NCBI RefSeq assembly: GCF_037325665.1
Contig: NC_090250.1
Coordinates: 30,936,369 to 31,000,368, forward strand
DNA: 64,000 nt
DNA from: Littorina saxatilis
Lineage: Eukaryota > Mollusca > Gastropoda > Littorinimorpha > Littorinidae
Reading direction: 5' to 3'
Shown: piece by piece, positions 1 through 27,159 of the stretch
Layout: the number at the start of each line of letters is the position of its first letter
Position numbering within the stretch: position 1 is the stretch's first letter
Notes under the pieces: model-generated
What the model was told of the DNA's origin: nothing
What the model saw: the letters and a program-made list of their open reading frames with translations, nothing else
Databases searched by the model: none
Position numbers and translations under genes: made by a program

Positions 1-232
1 ACCGTGATCAAAAACACACGTACACTGATTTACTGGAACATGATCTGTACATTAATCCGAATAATGTGAGTGTGAATATACGAGCAGCGTATAGCGGCAG
101 GTAAAAGGGACAAGCCTTCGGCGTTGGAGTTGCAATTGTTCATTGCCATACTGTTACAAATTTTATTTTATTTTAAACATTTTGTTGTTCTTGCAGAAAT
201 GGTCTCTTAATTTGATTTACTGGCACATTCAC

Positions 233-14980
<14,748 letters not shown>

Positions 14981-16317
14981 CTGTTTTTATGACCGTGCCG
15001 AGATTAGATTGAATGACTAGTCACTCTGTTACTAAGGCCTCTGAGCTTTCATGTGTAATCTTCGACTCTCAGACAGCTGTGTTCTTTTCATTTCCTCTGT
15101 AACTTTTCTTTCATAAAGTTTCTGGGGGGTTCCTGCCAGACCTGTGACTGAATGATATGATATATATACAGACTGGACCCTTCGTTAATTATGATTTTTG
15201 CACTTCATCATCAGTTCAATGGATGGCAGGTGCTGTCATTCTGCCTTGCTTCAAACCTGCAGCACTATGATGATCTTAAAGTTAAAGATAATGCAGGTCG
15301 CTCTTCCTCCTAATTCACCAGCCAAGACTGTTCTCCATATATTAATCCACAAAAGGAAAAGCCGCGGTTATACTTCGCACTCAGGCGTTTAAAAACAGCA
15401 GGGGAAAAAAACCAGTGTCAAATGCAAAATTCAACTTCAGCAAAGTCACAACTGCAAGCATGGACACAAGTCGACGATACAGAAAAACAAACGAATGTTT
15501 TAACACTTCAATGGCAGCGTGGCGTAGCGGTCAAGTATTATCCTACAGGATACTCAGTGCTTACTGAGAGCCTATCATTATCGATTCAGCAAACTCCCGC
15601 CTCAAAAGTTAGTCAGCCTTTTGATTTTAATCCCTGGCTCCTGGACTTTTCTGAAATGGGCATTCGTCAGTTCTGAAACTCTCGTTAGAGTGTCCCCTGG
15701 TAACCGTCTTCATGTCGATATTACCACCATTGCTTAGGGTCGAAACGTCGCCGTTAACTGTTTCATCGTCTTCGTTCACACGTGCGTAAGGTATTTCAGT
15801 TTTCAGTTTTGGTCTTTTTGTTTATCGCTCGCAGTCACCATTGTTTCTTGTGCGTTCGTGCCCTTATTTGTTGTACATGCCCCTATATTAACCGCAACCA
15901 CCGGCCCTCCCCAATGTAGCCTAAGCTTCAAAAAGGTCAGACTCGATCTTCAATGATATGTGCGTGTACGTGACTATGCACTAAGGCAGGAGAGTGAAGG
16001 AACAACAACATTCAAAACACCCGATTCCATATCCTTAAAAATTGAGTCCGTGCCTCTTTAAAGAGGGTGACGACGGACGGAAAATACGGCTCGATCGGAA
16101 AAGCGGTTAGTGAGTAGAACCTGGACCCCGGCTGAGACTTTGATTACAACTTGGGGTTTGCCCCTGAAAGGGCTCACGCTTACTTATCAGATAACGCTTG
16201 TAACGACGTGGTAAATTTTCATGCCAATTTGTCACCTGAATTCTGTGAGAGGGCGACAGAAAAGTAAACAGAAAGGCTGTTTGATTTGACGTTTAAGTTT
16301 ATCTGTACGCTGTGTGT

Positions 16318-16381
<64 letters not shown>

Positions 16382-17247
16382 ATGTCTGTGTGTGTAAGTA
16401 AAAGTGTACGTGTTCAGTCTTTTAAGTCGGATTCGATAGCGTTGATCGGAAACTTTTATTCCAAGTGTTGATATGGCTAGGGCCATGGATCGATAGTGCG
16501 CAGATTATGTTACTTGAAGAATATGTACTACACTGGTTGCGGTTTGTACAACTGCTGTTGTGGGTATTAAAGGGATTTCCTTGAGGGAATTCTCCAAGGA
16601 CAAGATATACCAAATACCAAAAGTGATATCAAAGATGGGCTCTTACATCGCTTCCAAAGTAATTCCATACCCTTCTGCGCTACAAGTAATGCTATGGCAC
16701 AGAAGGAATGCCTTCACTTTGCAAATATAAGTGTAATGAAAGCTTAATTAAATTCCATAAAATCGGTTAAGAAAGGGCACTGTTTGCGAGGGTTTGGTTG
16801 GATTACTTTACTTAAATGCAAGATGGCGTTTGCGTACGTGTTGCTGTTGCTGAGACGGCCGCGTCATAGAGGGTGGTATCATTCAAGCCAACAGCCAGGC
16901 GGCGCCTCCATGGCCTATTCCAAGCGGCACGGCGGAGAGAAGCAGCGCCCTGAAGCTCATTCCCTCACTTTGATTTAATTAAGTATGTTACTTGTGGTGC
17001 GTTGTCCTCTGCGTCTAGACAAAGGTGCAATTCATTCCCAGGTTTCTTCACATTAGTCAAATTCGCCAGAAACTCTTTCAAAATGGTCAGATCAATGATA
17101 TTCCTTTGTTTTTTTCTTGTTTTGATTTTTCTTGTGGATAGTACAGTCTCAGTTAGACGTATATGGTTCTGAACATTGAACTGGATATTATGTAGATACA
17201 CATTGAACTGGATACTATGTAAGTATAGCATAATGTTGATCGTGCGC

Positions 17248-17286
<39 letters not shown>

Positions 17287-17379
17287 TGCGTGTGTGCGGT
17301 GCGTGCGTGCATGCGTGCGTGTGTGTGTATGTGGGTGTGTGTATGTGTGTGTGTGTGTGTGTGTGTATGTGTGTGTGTG

Positions 17380-17431
<52 letters not shown>

Positions 17432-17930
17432 AGGCAGAGGCAGAGAGAGAGAGAGGCACGATTACAAGCCCAAAATGAAGGGCTCCGTGCACATGAAAGT
17501 GAGAAGTCCAGCAACTTTCAGTGTGTATGACAGTTTTCCCCTGCCGTGTAGGCAGTCATTCTCCGTGTTCGGAAGATGCTTGCTGAGTATAAGTGTTTCT
17601 ATAGCAGGCCTGCACATAAGTTGTCCTGGAAGATCGGAAAAATATTCCATCATGATCCCACCAGGCGCAGTCACCGTTTTAATCTATTTGTTTACTTGGT
17701 GTATGTCTCCTTGTTTGGTATTTTTCTTCTACTACTGGAAATGTCTACGCTTTCCCGGCTCCATAGAAGGTGCCCCAGTTTTATTATCTGTTACGTGTAT
17801 GCCTCTCCCTCTCTTCGCTCTAAGTTATATAATGGATTCTCCTGGTCACGTTTAACAGCTTTGCGATTTGCTCGACATTTTGGATAGTTTTGATGGGAAG
17901 ATTTGGGCAAGTTTGTGTTGCTGGCGTCGT
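14981..17930. other. Non-coding region, no gene supported
   Basis: May include the 5' part of the CNBD2-like gene, but no exon can be placed. It holds TG repeats (16312-16395, 17252-17381), a GA tract (17384-17455) and a fragment of the tRNA-type SINE at about 17600-17680 (AGATCGGAAAAAT and CCACCAGGCG words). A minus-strand stretch at 16985-17110 looks mildly protein-like but lacks a good acceptor. Confidence 0.5.
17600..17680 (-). mobile_element. tRNA-type SINE fragment (D family middle)
   Basis: Shares GCACATAAGTTG, AGATCGGAAAAAT and CCACCAGGCG with the full copy at 24030-24417, in the same orientation. Both the head and the tail are missing. Confidence 0.6.
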
Positions 17931-18780
17931 TTTTACATTTAGTCAAGTTTTGACTAAATGTTTTAACATAGAGGGGGAATCGAAACGAGGGTCGTGGTGT
18001 ATGTGTGTGTGTGCGTGCGTGCGTGTGTGTTGTAGAGCGATTCAGACTAAACTACTGGACCGATCTTTATGAAATTTGACATGAGAGTTCCTGGGTATGA
18101 AATCCCCGAACGTTTTTTTCATTTTTTTGATAAATGTCTTTGATGACGTCATATCCGGCTTTTCGTGAAAGTTGAGGCGGCACTGTCACGCCCTCATTTT
18201 TCAACCAAATTGGTTGAAATTTTGGTCAAGTAATCTTCGACGAAGCCCGGGGTTCGGTATTGCATTTCAGCTTGGTGGCTTAAAAATTAATTAATGACTT
18301 TGGTCATTAAAAATCGGAAAATTGTAAAAAAAAATAAAAATTTATAAAACGATCCAAATTTACGTTTATCTTATTCTCCATCATTTGCTGATTCCAAAAA
18401 CATATAAATATGTTATATTCGGATTAAAAACAAGCTCTGAAAATTAAATATATAAAAATTATTATCAAAATTAAATTTTCCAAATCAATTTAAAAACACT
18501 TTCATCTTATTCCTTGTCGGTTCCTGATTCCAAAAATATATAGATATGATATGTTTGGATTAAAAACACGCTCAGAAAGTTAAAACAAAGAGAGGTACAG
18601 AAAAGCGTGCTATCCTTCTTAGCGCAACTACTACCCCGCTTTTCTTGTCAATTTCACTGCCTTTGCCATGAGCGGTGGCCTGACGATGCTACGAGTAAAA
18701 TGGCATTGCGTTCAGTTTCATTCTGTGAGTTCGACAGCTACTTGACTAAATATTGTATTTTCGCCTTACGCGACTTGTTT
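17931..18780 (-). mobile_element. R1 repeat, minus copy A (first of second tandem pair)
   Basis: Starts with the hairpin end, then GAGGGGGAATCGA, a TG tract, TGACGTCA at 18144-18151, and the internal segments, ending CGCCTTACGCGACTTG. The next copy begins immediately. Confidence 0.87.
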
Positions 18781-19627
18781 TTATATTTAGTCAAGTTTTG
18801 ACTAAATATTTTAACATCGAGGGGGAATCGAAACGAGGGTATGGTGTATGTGCGTGTGTGTGTGTGTGTGTGTGTGTAGAGCGATTCAGACTAAACTACT
18901 GGACCGATCTTTATGAAATTTGACATGAGAGTTCCTGGGTATGAAATCCCCGAACGTTTTTTTCATTTTTTTGATAAATGTCTTTGATGACGTCATATCC
19001 GGCTTTTCGTGAAAGTTGAGGCGGCACTGTCACGCCCTCATTTTTCAACCAAATTGGTTGAAATTTTGGTCAAGTAATCTTCGACGAAGCCCGGACTTCG
19101 GTATTGCATTTCAGCTTGGTGGCTTAAAAATTAATTAATGACTTTGGTCATTAAAAATCTGAAAATTGTAAAAAAAAATAAAAATTTATAAAACGATCCA
19201 AGTTTACGTTTATCTTATTCTCCATTATTTGCTGATTCCAAAAACATATAAATATGTTATATTCGGATTAAAAACAAGCTCTGAAAATTAAATATATAAA
19301 AATTATTATCAAATTTAAATTGTCGAAATCAATTTAAAAACACTTTCATCTTATTCCTTGTCGGTTCCTGATTCCAAAAACATATAGATATGATATGTTT
19401 GGATTAAAAACACGCTCAGAAAGTTAAAACAAAGAGAGGTACAGAAAAGCGTGCTATCCTTCTTAGCGCAACTACTACCCCGCTCTTCTTGTCAATTTCA
19501 CTGCCTATGCCGTGAGCGGTGGACTACGAGTATACGGTCTTGCTGCGTTGCATTGCGTTCAGTTTCATTCTGTGAGTTCGACAGCTACTTGACTAAATGT
19601 TGTATTTTCGCCTTACTCGACTTGTTT
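18781..19627 (-). mobile_element. R1 repeat, minus copy B (second of tandem pair)
   Basis: Nearly the same sequence as copy A across most of its length, TGACGTCA at 18988-18995, hairpin slightly changed (ATATTTAG). It ends with CGCCTTACTCGACTTG at 19627. Confidence 0.87.
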
Positions 19628-19692
19628 TGTCTGTGTTCAATGCAAAAATGATTTTCTGGAAACAAACGATGCACAGACGATTTTCTTTTTAA

Positions 19693-19863
19693 AGGCCAAC
19701 ATCCAAAAGAATTTTTCTCCTGGAGCGACCTAAACTTGAACCCGTCGCTCTTCTTGCATGTCTGTTTACTTCGTGTTGCACGCAAAAATTGCGCGACTTC
19801 CTTGCCGCGTGGATTGACGAAGCTGTTTTATTCTCGTGACTGAAAACACTGCAGTGCGTGCAG
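19693..19863. repeat. Left arm of a 171-bp inverted pair
   Basis: Runs from AAAGGCCAACATCC to CTGCAGTGCGTGCAG and is the near-perfect reverse complement of 22562-22733. Part of it is distantly similar to the left part of R1 (GCTTCGTCAATCC words). Confidence 0.8.
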
Positions 19864-20050
19864 TTTTATTCTGTGGGTTCGACAGATCGGTCCAGTAGTT
19901 TGGTCTCAATTGCTCTACACACACGCGCACACACACACACACACACACACATACACATACTGGCACACACACACACACTCACACACACACAGGCACACAC
20001 TAGCACACACACACACACACACGCACACACATACACACACACCCGCTCGG
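19864..20050. repeat. R1-derived chimeric fragment with CA tract
   Basis: An R1 start word (GTGGGTTCGACAG) is joined to the late R1 words GATCGGTCCAGTAGTTTGGTC and TCTACACACAC, with the middle missing and a CA-rich tract after it. Confidence 0.6.
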
Positions 20051-20349
20051 CTTTTTGTCCCCTCTGCCTCACTGATTTGGTTTTGTGTTTATTTCGTAAT
20101 TATTTTGTTAGTAAATAGTGAACATTGCTTCAATGCCGAAGCAAAAAACATCATTATTGGTTGTAATTTGCTACCAATTTTAAAACCCGAATATCGTATT
20201 ACATAGTAATTTTGACAGCAGTTCAAATGTGTACATTTACCAGTTCCATTCAGCAGACTTTCAGGTCTTTGTGACTGATTTCTGGCCAGGAATTCATCAC
20301 GCTTTCTGTTGTTCATTCGTTTCCTGTGACATTGATCAGCAAACCAGCA

Positions 20350-20393
<44 letters not shown>

Positions 20394-20912
20394 CTTTGGT
20401 TATATCGGTTTTTGTTGTTGTTGATGAGTACGTAACAAAATGTAGTCAGTATAATTATATACGTTTGCACCATACCTCATCTCCCGTGAAATATCAACAG
20501 AGTTCGAAGTTTCAGTTTGTCAATCTGTATAGTATGATTTGTTTTCAAATACGTTTTGTCTTTCTTTCCTTGTCCTGGTTTGTTTACACTGAGATCATCG
20601 TCATTTTTTAATCTCGGAAGATCTAACTAGTGTTCTGAGCATCGCCTAAGTAGACATCAACAAGCATGTACATACTTGAATGATCTTGCCGTTGTCTATC
20701 TTTTGCGATATCATGTCCATTTGTGAAAAAAACATGAAAAAGTATCCAAATAATTATTTGACAAACGGAATGCCATACATTTCCACATCGCAACATTATT
20801 GAATATTTGTACCAGTTTCAATTTGTCTGATAGATGTTGAATGACACAGAAATAAAACGATTTCTTCGTGAACTTCAATTTAATATATCAGGTGTACGAT
20901 ACATCTACACAG

Positions 20913-20983
<71 letters not shown>

Positions 20984-21267
20984 TGTGTGTGAGTGTGTGT
21001 GTGTGTGTGTGTGTTCTTGAACATAACTACACCCATGTGTTTATGAGTTACATAATTATATGTATGCGTTCAGTCAGTCTGCATGTTTCCTTTCACAAAA
21101 TAAGACACAACATCAAAAATGAATACAGATTTGATCTGCAAGGAGGAAATATCAAACCAACCCACACCCCAAACCTAAAGCAGCTCATGACAAACTTTTG
21201 GTACACACTTTGCAAAATAATACTCTAATTTCTAACCAGCTGCATTACACGCCGCCAACAGAGAGAG

Positions 21268-21325
21268 AACAAGTCGCGTAAGGCGAAATTACAACATTTA
21301 GTTAATCTGTCGAACCCACAGAATA
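21268..21325 (+). mobile_element. R1 terminus fragment
   Basis: ACAAGTCGCGTAAGGCGAAAT, ACAACATTTAG and CTGTCGAA words identify the R1 5' end. Similarity stops after CACAGAAT, and the following sequence is the complement of the Helitron-like frame. Confidence 0.75.
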
Positions 21326-21343
21326 CAAGAAACTAAGTCCATC

Positions 21344-21944
21344 TCACGATGAACACGAGCCGAAATCATATGCACTCGACTTGTGAAATAGAAAGAAATC
21401 AAATACGACGAAGAGAAGAAAAAGTTTGAAAGTACCATTGAACTTCCATGTCGGCGTGTGGCTGAGCTTAAAATAGGAATGTTGTTGCAATCTGTTAGGC
21501 ACTTTCCCTTTTGACAGGTAGTTTTTGCATGTACAGCAAAACACGGCCTTTTTTACAAATCCTAAAGACTGTCGGAAACTTTGCATGCTCTCTTGTGAAC
21601 GCCATGTGAAACATTGATTCTGAAACAAAAATCTATGGCATGAATGACAATGGAAAGACGGTCTCTCTCTGATTCCAAGTTCATAATGACAGTTATAAAG
21701 TGCTGAATTTAAAAAATCTGTAGATGAAGTAAAATCATTTGAATGTTGGCTTGTTGAAACTTCATAACAAACAGCCACCTCGTCTATATCATTATCTGAA
21801 AGAATGCCAACTTCCTTTGAAACACCAACATTTGTATGGAAAACTTCTGTTTCTGTCATCTTTGATTTTATTTGACAACTTGGACTGATGGCATCTTCCA
21901 GAGATATATCCATTACTTTCAACTTGCGCCTTTTTGTATTCCTG
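21344..21944 (-). mobile_element. Helitron-like protein, N-terminal fragment
   Basis: About 192-200 codons are open on the minus strand. A possible splice acceptor GCTTACAG at 21945 precedes a basic NTKRRKLK stretch. The middle carries paired Cys motifs: CHSCHRFLFQNQC and, 40 residues on, FCCTCKNYLSKGKVP. This spacing and the C-x-C-K-x-Y/H-L-x-KGK-x-P signature match the Cys-rich region that precedes the Rep domain in Helitron/Helentron proteins. Rep and helicase domains are absent; the frame ends about 75 bases from an R1 terminus. It could be an internally deleted Helitron, or a captured fragment. It is not a host gene as far as can be seen. Confidence 0.55.
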
Positions 21945-22561
21945 TAAGCCTGCCACTTATTTATAAAAAGAAACGTTTGATACTTTTACCAAACAGTTAG
22001 TATAATGCACGATTTACCTGTATTCGTCTTTAAATTCTGCAAGACTGAAGCGAAAGAGGTCTGTCTCAGTTTTGTCGTCAGTTTGTTGTGTACATTTACA
22101 CACGCACAACGAACAACACATGCACAGGCCCGGGGGAAGCTCTCCTTTCTTATGTCCGACGATAGACGTATACATGTAGTTTACATGTTTATTAGTCATC
22201 TATTTGATAGATTACGTGTATGATATGACGGAGAGTCGCATCGGTTTGATGCCGTGAACCCAACCGTGGCTGTGGCTGTCGTTTGAAGTAGCCTACTTCT
22301 TTATAAAGATTCATTTACATTCTACTTCTGACCAAGGCATGTTTGGTACCTACTGAATCCTTGTTGCGTGTAGTTTTACGTGGCACGTTGCCCAAAGTTG
22401 TATTCTTGAGGAGCATAAAATAAAACGTGTTACAAAGTTATCTCAAAACTCTGCAGTGACTGCTCGCGCAGCAGGTCAGCTAATTATAGCACGCAGCCTC
22501 CACAGACAGCTTTCGAGCCGAGACCATATGAGTCGCCGCTCCTGCTCACTCGTCAAAAACT

Positions 22562-22733
22562 GCACGCACTGCAGTGTTTTCAGTCACGAGAATAAAATAG
22601 CTTCGTCAATCCACGCGGCAAGGAAGTCGCTCGATTTTTGCGTGCAGCACGAAGTAAGCAGACATGCAAGAATAGCGACGGGTTCAAGTTTAGGTCGCTC
22701 CAGGAGAAAAATTCTTTTGGATGTTGGCCTTTA
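22562..22733. repeat. Right arm of the 171-bp inverted pair
   Basis: Reverse complement of 19693-19863, from CTGCACGCACTGCAG to GGATGTTGGCCTTT. The arms enclose about 2.7 kb including the Helitron-like frame and the R1 terminus fragment. Confidence 0.8.
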
Positions 22734-22910
22734 ACGAAAGTTGTAACCCGAGCATTTGATGGCGGAAATAGGTAATCTTTTTTTCAGTTTCGTGCACCTC
22801 TCATTCTGGTGCTAGAAAAACACGGTATCACAGGGCAGACCATTGCAAATTGCCCTTTGACTTGTAGGAAGCTGATTGCTTCCCTTGGATCTGATGCTTC
22901 CCTTGGAACC

Positions 22911-23768
22911 TTTTTACATTTAGTCAAGTTTTGACTAAATGTTTTAACATAGAGGGGGAATCGAGACGAGGGTCGTGGTGTGTGTGTAGGTGTGTGTGTG
23001 TGTCTGTGCGTGTGTGTGTGTAGAGCGATTCAGACTAAACTACTGGACCGATCTTTATGAAATTTTACGTGAGAGTTCCTGGGTATGAAATCCCCGGACG
23101 TTTTTTTCATTTTTTCGATAAATGTCTTTTATGACGTCATATCCAGCTTTTTGTAAAAGTTGAGGCGGCACTGTCACACCTTCATTTTTCAATCAAATTG
23201 ATTGAAATTTTGGCCAAGTAATCTCCGACAAAGGCCGGACTTCGGTATTGCATTTCAGCGTGGAGGCTGAAAAATTGATTAATGACTTTGGTCATTAAAT
23301 ATCTGAAAATTGTAATTAAAATTATTTTTTTATAAAACGATCCAAAATTACTTTTATTTTATTCTTCATCATGTTCTGATTCCAAAAACATTATAAATAT
23401 GTTATATTCGGATTAAAAACAAGCTCTGAAAATTAAAAATATAAAAATAATGATTAAAATTAAATTTCCGAAATCGTTTTAAAAACAATTTCATCTTATT
23501 CCTTGTCGGTTCCTGATTCCAAAAACATATAGATATGATATGTTTGGATTAAAAACACGCTCAGAAAGTTAAAACGAAGAGAGGTACAGTAAAGCGTGCT
23601 ATGCAGCACAGCGCAACCGCTACCGCGCTAAACAGGCTCGTCACTTTCACTGCCTTTTGCACTAGCGGCGGACTACAGTCATTGTGAAAAAATGCAGTGC
23701 GTTCAGTTTCATTCTGTGAGTTCCACAGCTTGACTAAATGTAGTAATTTCGCCTTACGCGACTTGTTT
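22911..23768 (-). mobile_element. R1 repeat, minus copy C (full-length)
   Basis: Begins TTTTTACATTTAG with the hairpin, TG tract at 22977-23020, TGACGTCA at 23132-23139, both AT-rich segments, and ends CGCCTTACGCGACTTG. Its start-side sequence is closest to copy 5 (ACAGGCTCGTCA, CACTAGCGGCGGACTAC). Confidence 0.87.
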
Positions 23769-23860
23769 CTGTTTGTGGCTGTCTGTTTTGCCTTCTATGT
23801 TATGACTTTGTTTTCTAATTTTAAATTTTTTATTTCTCAGGCAGTGAAGGGGTTAAAGAT

Positions 23861-24640
23861 TCTTTCTTTCTTTATTTGGTGTTTAACATCGTTTTCAACC
23901 GTTCAAGGTTATATCGCGACGGGGAAAAAGGGGGGGGGGGGATGGGATAGAGCCACTTGTTAATTGTTTCTTGTTCACAAAAGCACCAATCAAAAAACCG
24001 CTCCAGGTGAGGGGCTTGCAACGTAGTACTTCTTCTTCTTCTTCTGCGTTCGTGGGCTGAAACTCCCACGTACACTCGTGTTTTTTGCACGAGAGGAATT
24101 TTACGTGTATGACCGTTTTTACCCCGCCACTAAGGCAGCCATACGCCGCTTTCGGAGGAAACATGCTGGATATTTTCGTGTTTCTATAACCCACCGAACT
24201 CTGACATGGATTACAGGATCTTTTCCGTGCGCACTTGGTCTTGTGCTTGCGTGTACACACGAAGGGGGATAAGCCACTAGCAGGTCTGCACATAAGTTGA
24301 CCTGGGAGATCGGAAAAATCTCCACACTTAACCCACCAGGCGGCCGCGACCGGGATTCGAACCATCGACCTTCCGATCAAGAGGCCGACGTCTTACCACC
24401 CCGCCACAGCGCCCGTCGCAACGTAGTACAATATATGACCTTACTGGGAGAATGCAAGTTTCCAGTACAAAGGAATTAACATTTCTTACATACTGCCTGA
24501 CCAAAATCCTTACAAACATTGACTATATTCTATACAAGAAACACTTAACAAGGGTAAAAGGAGAAACAGAATCCGTTAGTCGCCTCTTACGACATGCTGG
24601 GGAGCATCGGGTAAATTCTTCCCCCTAACCTGCGGGGGGA
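23861..24640 (-). mobile_element. SINE family B, copy 1, with a nested SINE
   Basis: A T/C-rich end (tail GAAAG on the minus strand), then AACATCGTTTTCAACC, ATATCGCGACGGGG, and at the far end GTCGCCTCTTACGACATGC and CCCCCTAACC. Target duplication GGGTTAAAGAT at 23850-23860 and 24641-24651. A tRNA-type SINE with its own target duplication interrupts it at 24030-24417. Inserted 82 bases from R1 copy C. Confidence 0.85.
24030..24417 (-). mobile_element. tRNA-type SINE (D family), full-length, nested in SINE B
   Basis: Read on the minus strand: a tRNA-like head with B box GGTTCGAATCC (complement near 24355), a body with GCACATAAGTTG complement, TATGGCTGCC and GGCGGGGTAAAAA, and an AAG-repeat tail at the left. 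Perfect 12-bp target duplication GCAACGTAGTAC at 24018-24029 and 24418-24429. Confidence 0.88.
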
Positions 24641-24651
24641 GGGTTAAAGAT

Positions 24652-25313
24652 GGCAATCGTGCGTGATGCTGAGAATCGTGCAGTAATGATGATGATTATG
24701 ACAATAATGATGATGATGAACATAACAATGCAGCACCAGCCTCACAATTCATCTTGGTTAAACAGCAACACACACAGTCTGCAGTCTACACAGCTTCAGG
24801 AGTCCACACATCCCAACTTGCCTTTTTCATGGTTTTCAACACACAGCATACCCACACCAAAAAACAAAGGGAGTTAGAATGGTAAGGTTTTGTAAATGAC
24901 AGCAAAGAATATGTACCTGTGCAAGTGTTAGCATGTTTGACACTATCATACAATGACATGCAAAACCAATGCAGACTGAAAAACACAACTTTCTCTTGTT
25001 TAGTATTTAATGTTTTTCATGTTTACATCAACCAGTAATAATCTGTGCACATGACTGGACAAAACTCATTATCAACTGAATTAAACCAACAACACTTTAT
25101 GTATATACATGTATATATATATATACAATTAATTATTTAAACAATACAGTACTTGCGCTTGCAATAATGGACAATACGAAAATTGAGAGAAAAGCCACAC
25201 ACAGATCTGGTGTAAAGGTACTGGTACATGTATCAATGTGGCACAAATTATCAAAGTAATAATATGTCAAGGAAACAAAGTTCATTTCTCCAACAGAATA
25301 AACAAGTTAGAAC
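24652..25313. other. Non-coding, AT-rich
   Basis: No gene or known element seen. Short ATG/ATA repeats lie near 24686-24720 and a TA run at 25106-25126. Confidence 0.6.
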
Positions 25314-25324
25314 TGGCGATAGCA

Positions 25325-25694
25325 TTTCTTTCTTTCTTTATTTGGTGTTTAACGTCGTTTTCAACCACGAAGGTTATATCGCGACGGGGAAAGGGGGGAG
25401 ATGGGATAGAGCCACTTGTCAATTGTTTCTTGTTCACAAAAGCACTAATCAAAAATTTGCTCCAGGGGCTTGCAACGTAGTACAATATATTACCTTACTG
25501 GGAGAATGCAAGTTTCCAGTACAAAGGACTTAACATTTCTTACATACTGCTTGACTAAAATCTTTACAAAAATTGACTATATTCTATACAAGAAACACTT
25601 AACAAGGGTAAAAGGAGAAACAGAATCCGTTAGTCGCCTCTTACGACATGCCGGGGAGCATCGGGTAAATTCTTCCCCCTAACCCGCGGGGGGT
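25325..25694 (-). mobile_element. SINE family B, copy 2
   Basis: A complete B unit with 11-bp target duplication TGGCGATAGCA at 25314-25324 and 25695-25705. Same orientation as the other four copies. Confidence 0.9.
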
Positions 25695-25705
25695 TGGCGA
25701 TAGCA

Positions 25706-27159
25706 CCTATACCTACAAAGCAGTTTGTGATTATAGTTGGAAGGTTGATTGATCAGAGTGTATAAAACATATTACCGTCATAAAATCAAATGCAAAACAG
25801 TTGGCTATGAACATCAGATTACAAGAATATAAAAGAAAGATATCAACATCCCATAATAACATGTCTTGAACTGCCACTGTATTAAAAAAAAAACCATCAG
25901 TCTGACATGTGCTCTGTGCATTTCTCTTTCTCATGTACCCAAGAGAGGCGACTGGAATGAACATTACAATGTCACTCACAAACTTCTAAAAAGCAATCAG
26001 ACATTCAGAAACATTCAGACATTCACATTTATACAGCAAGCAACCAGCCAAAACAGGCCATCTATCGAGCCAATCTAAGACCTGGAAGCCACATTTGAAA
26101 AATAAAAGAATAAAACGAAAGGGGAGGATATCTTGCACACCTATTATTCTCAGAACCTTGCCAAAAACTGCAGCAGTTGAAAAAGAACTGTTAACAAAAG
26201 GTTCGTTTATTGGAAGGCTGAGAGTGTTTAAAAAGAACAATAACAAGAACAAGACATATATGTTATATGAAGTCTTATATCGCATAACATCCACTGGTAT
26301 TTGTCTTGGTGTGGATAACATTTCAAAAACCAGTACAATATTGGATTATAACAGTTTTGTTGAAAAGGCGACTAGAGGGTGGGAGGTACATGAACAATGA
26401 AAAGGACCAAGCTCTGTATTTGTCTCTAATTTAAATTGAAATGCTTTGCAACTATCTGGTAAATATTGTTTTGCTCCTATTCTTCTGTTAACTTCAGTAG
26501 CGCTGCATTGTAAAAGTCAAGATTATGTATCAGCACATCAACATGAATACAAACTCCTGAATCACTGGGAGAGATTTCCCTGAAGAATCAGTTTAAACCA
26601 AATCTGTTTACATAAGAATCTGATGTAACAGTTCTGTTTGCTGTGTAAAAACAATTAGTATCGTGTGGAAAACCATTCTGACCATTTCCACTTCAAAATC
26701 TTTCTTTTACACAGAGCTTCTTTATATATATATTCATTCCATTTCATCAACGCCTCCTTGCAAATCACTGCAGTCTTTCAACTGCCATATGCATTTAGCC
26801 TTGCTCTCTTGCGCTAAATCAAGAAAATGTTTTGCTTTGCTTTAAGACTGGGAGAGTACCTACAGCAATTCTACATAAGACAAAAATCTCTTACCTGCAG
26901 CTAAAGGTTGAAAATTCATCGTATTATACCCAAGTTTCTTTGACTTATCATCATGGGTGCTAATCAAAAAACAAAAGTGCTGAATTTCATCCTTTAATCA
27001 GCATCACACAAGTAACCACAACAAAAACGTTACGTGCAGGCAGAAGAAGTCTACACAAGGAAAATCACTGCTTCCTTATGTGTGTTGAACCAAAGGATGC
27101 TCAAAACAAATTCTGGAGAAAAAGACAATTATCATCAAAACTGACCTATATGTAAAAAC
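25706..27159. other. Non-coding, nothing recognised
   Basis: AT-rich unique-looking sequence. Short open frames have no recognisable family and no splice context. It may be distal 3' UTR of the GRAF gene or intergenic. Confidence 0.55.

Noticed and set aside
16965-17160. A mildly protein-like minus-strand stretch (KEFLANLTNVKKPGNEL)
   Set aside because: There is no acceptable splice acceptor, its phase does not fit the CNBD2-like exons, and no family is recognised. It may be a missed exon.
24340-24417. tRNA-like sequences with B boxes at SINE heads (also 40480-40555, 40905-40981, 51322-51396, 53220-53296, 54553-54630)
   Set aside because: They do not fold into complete canonical tRNAs and continue into SINE bodies with tails and target duplications, so they are SINE promoters, not tRNA genes.
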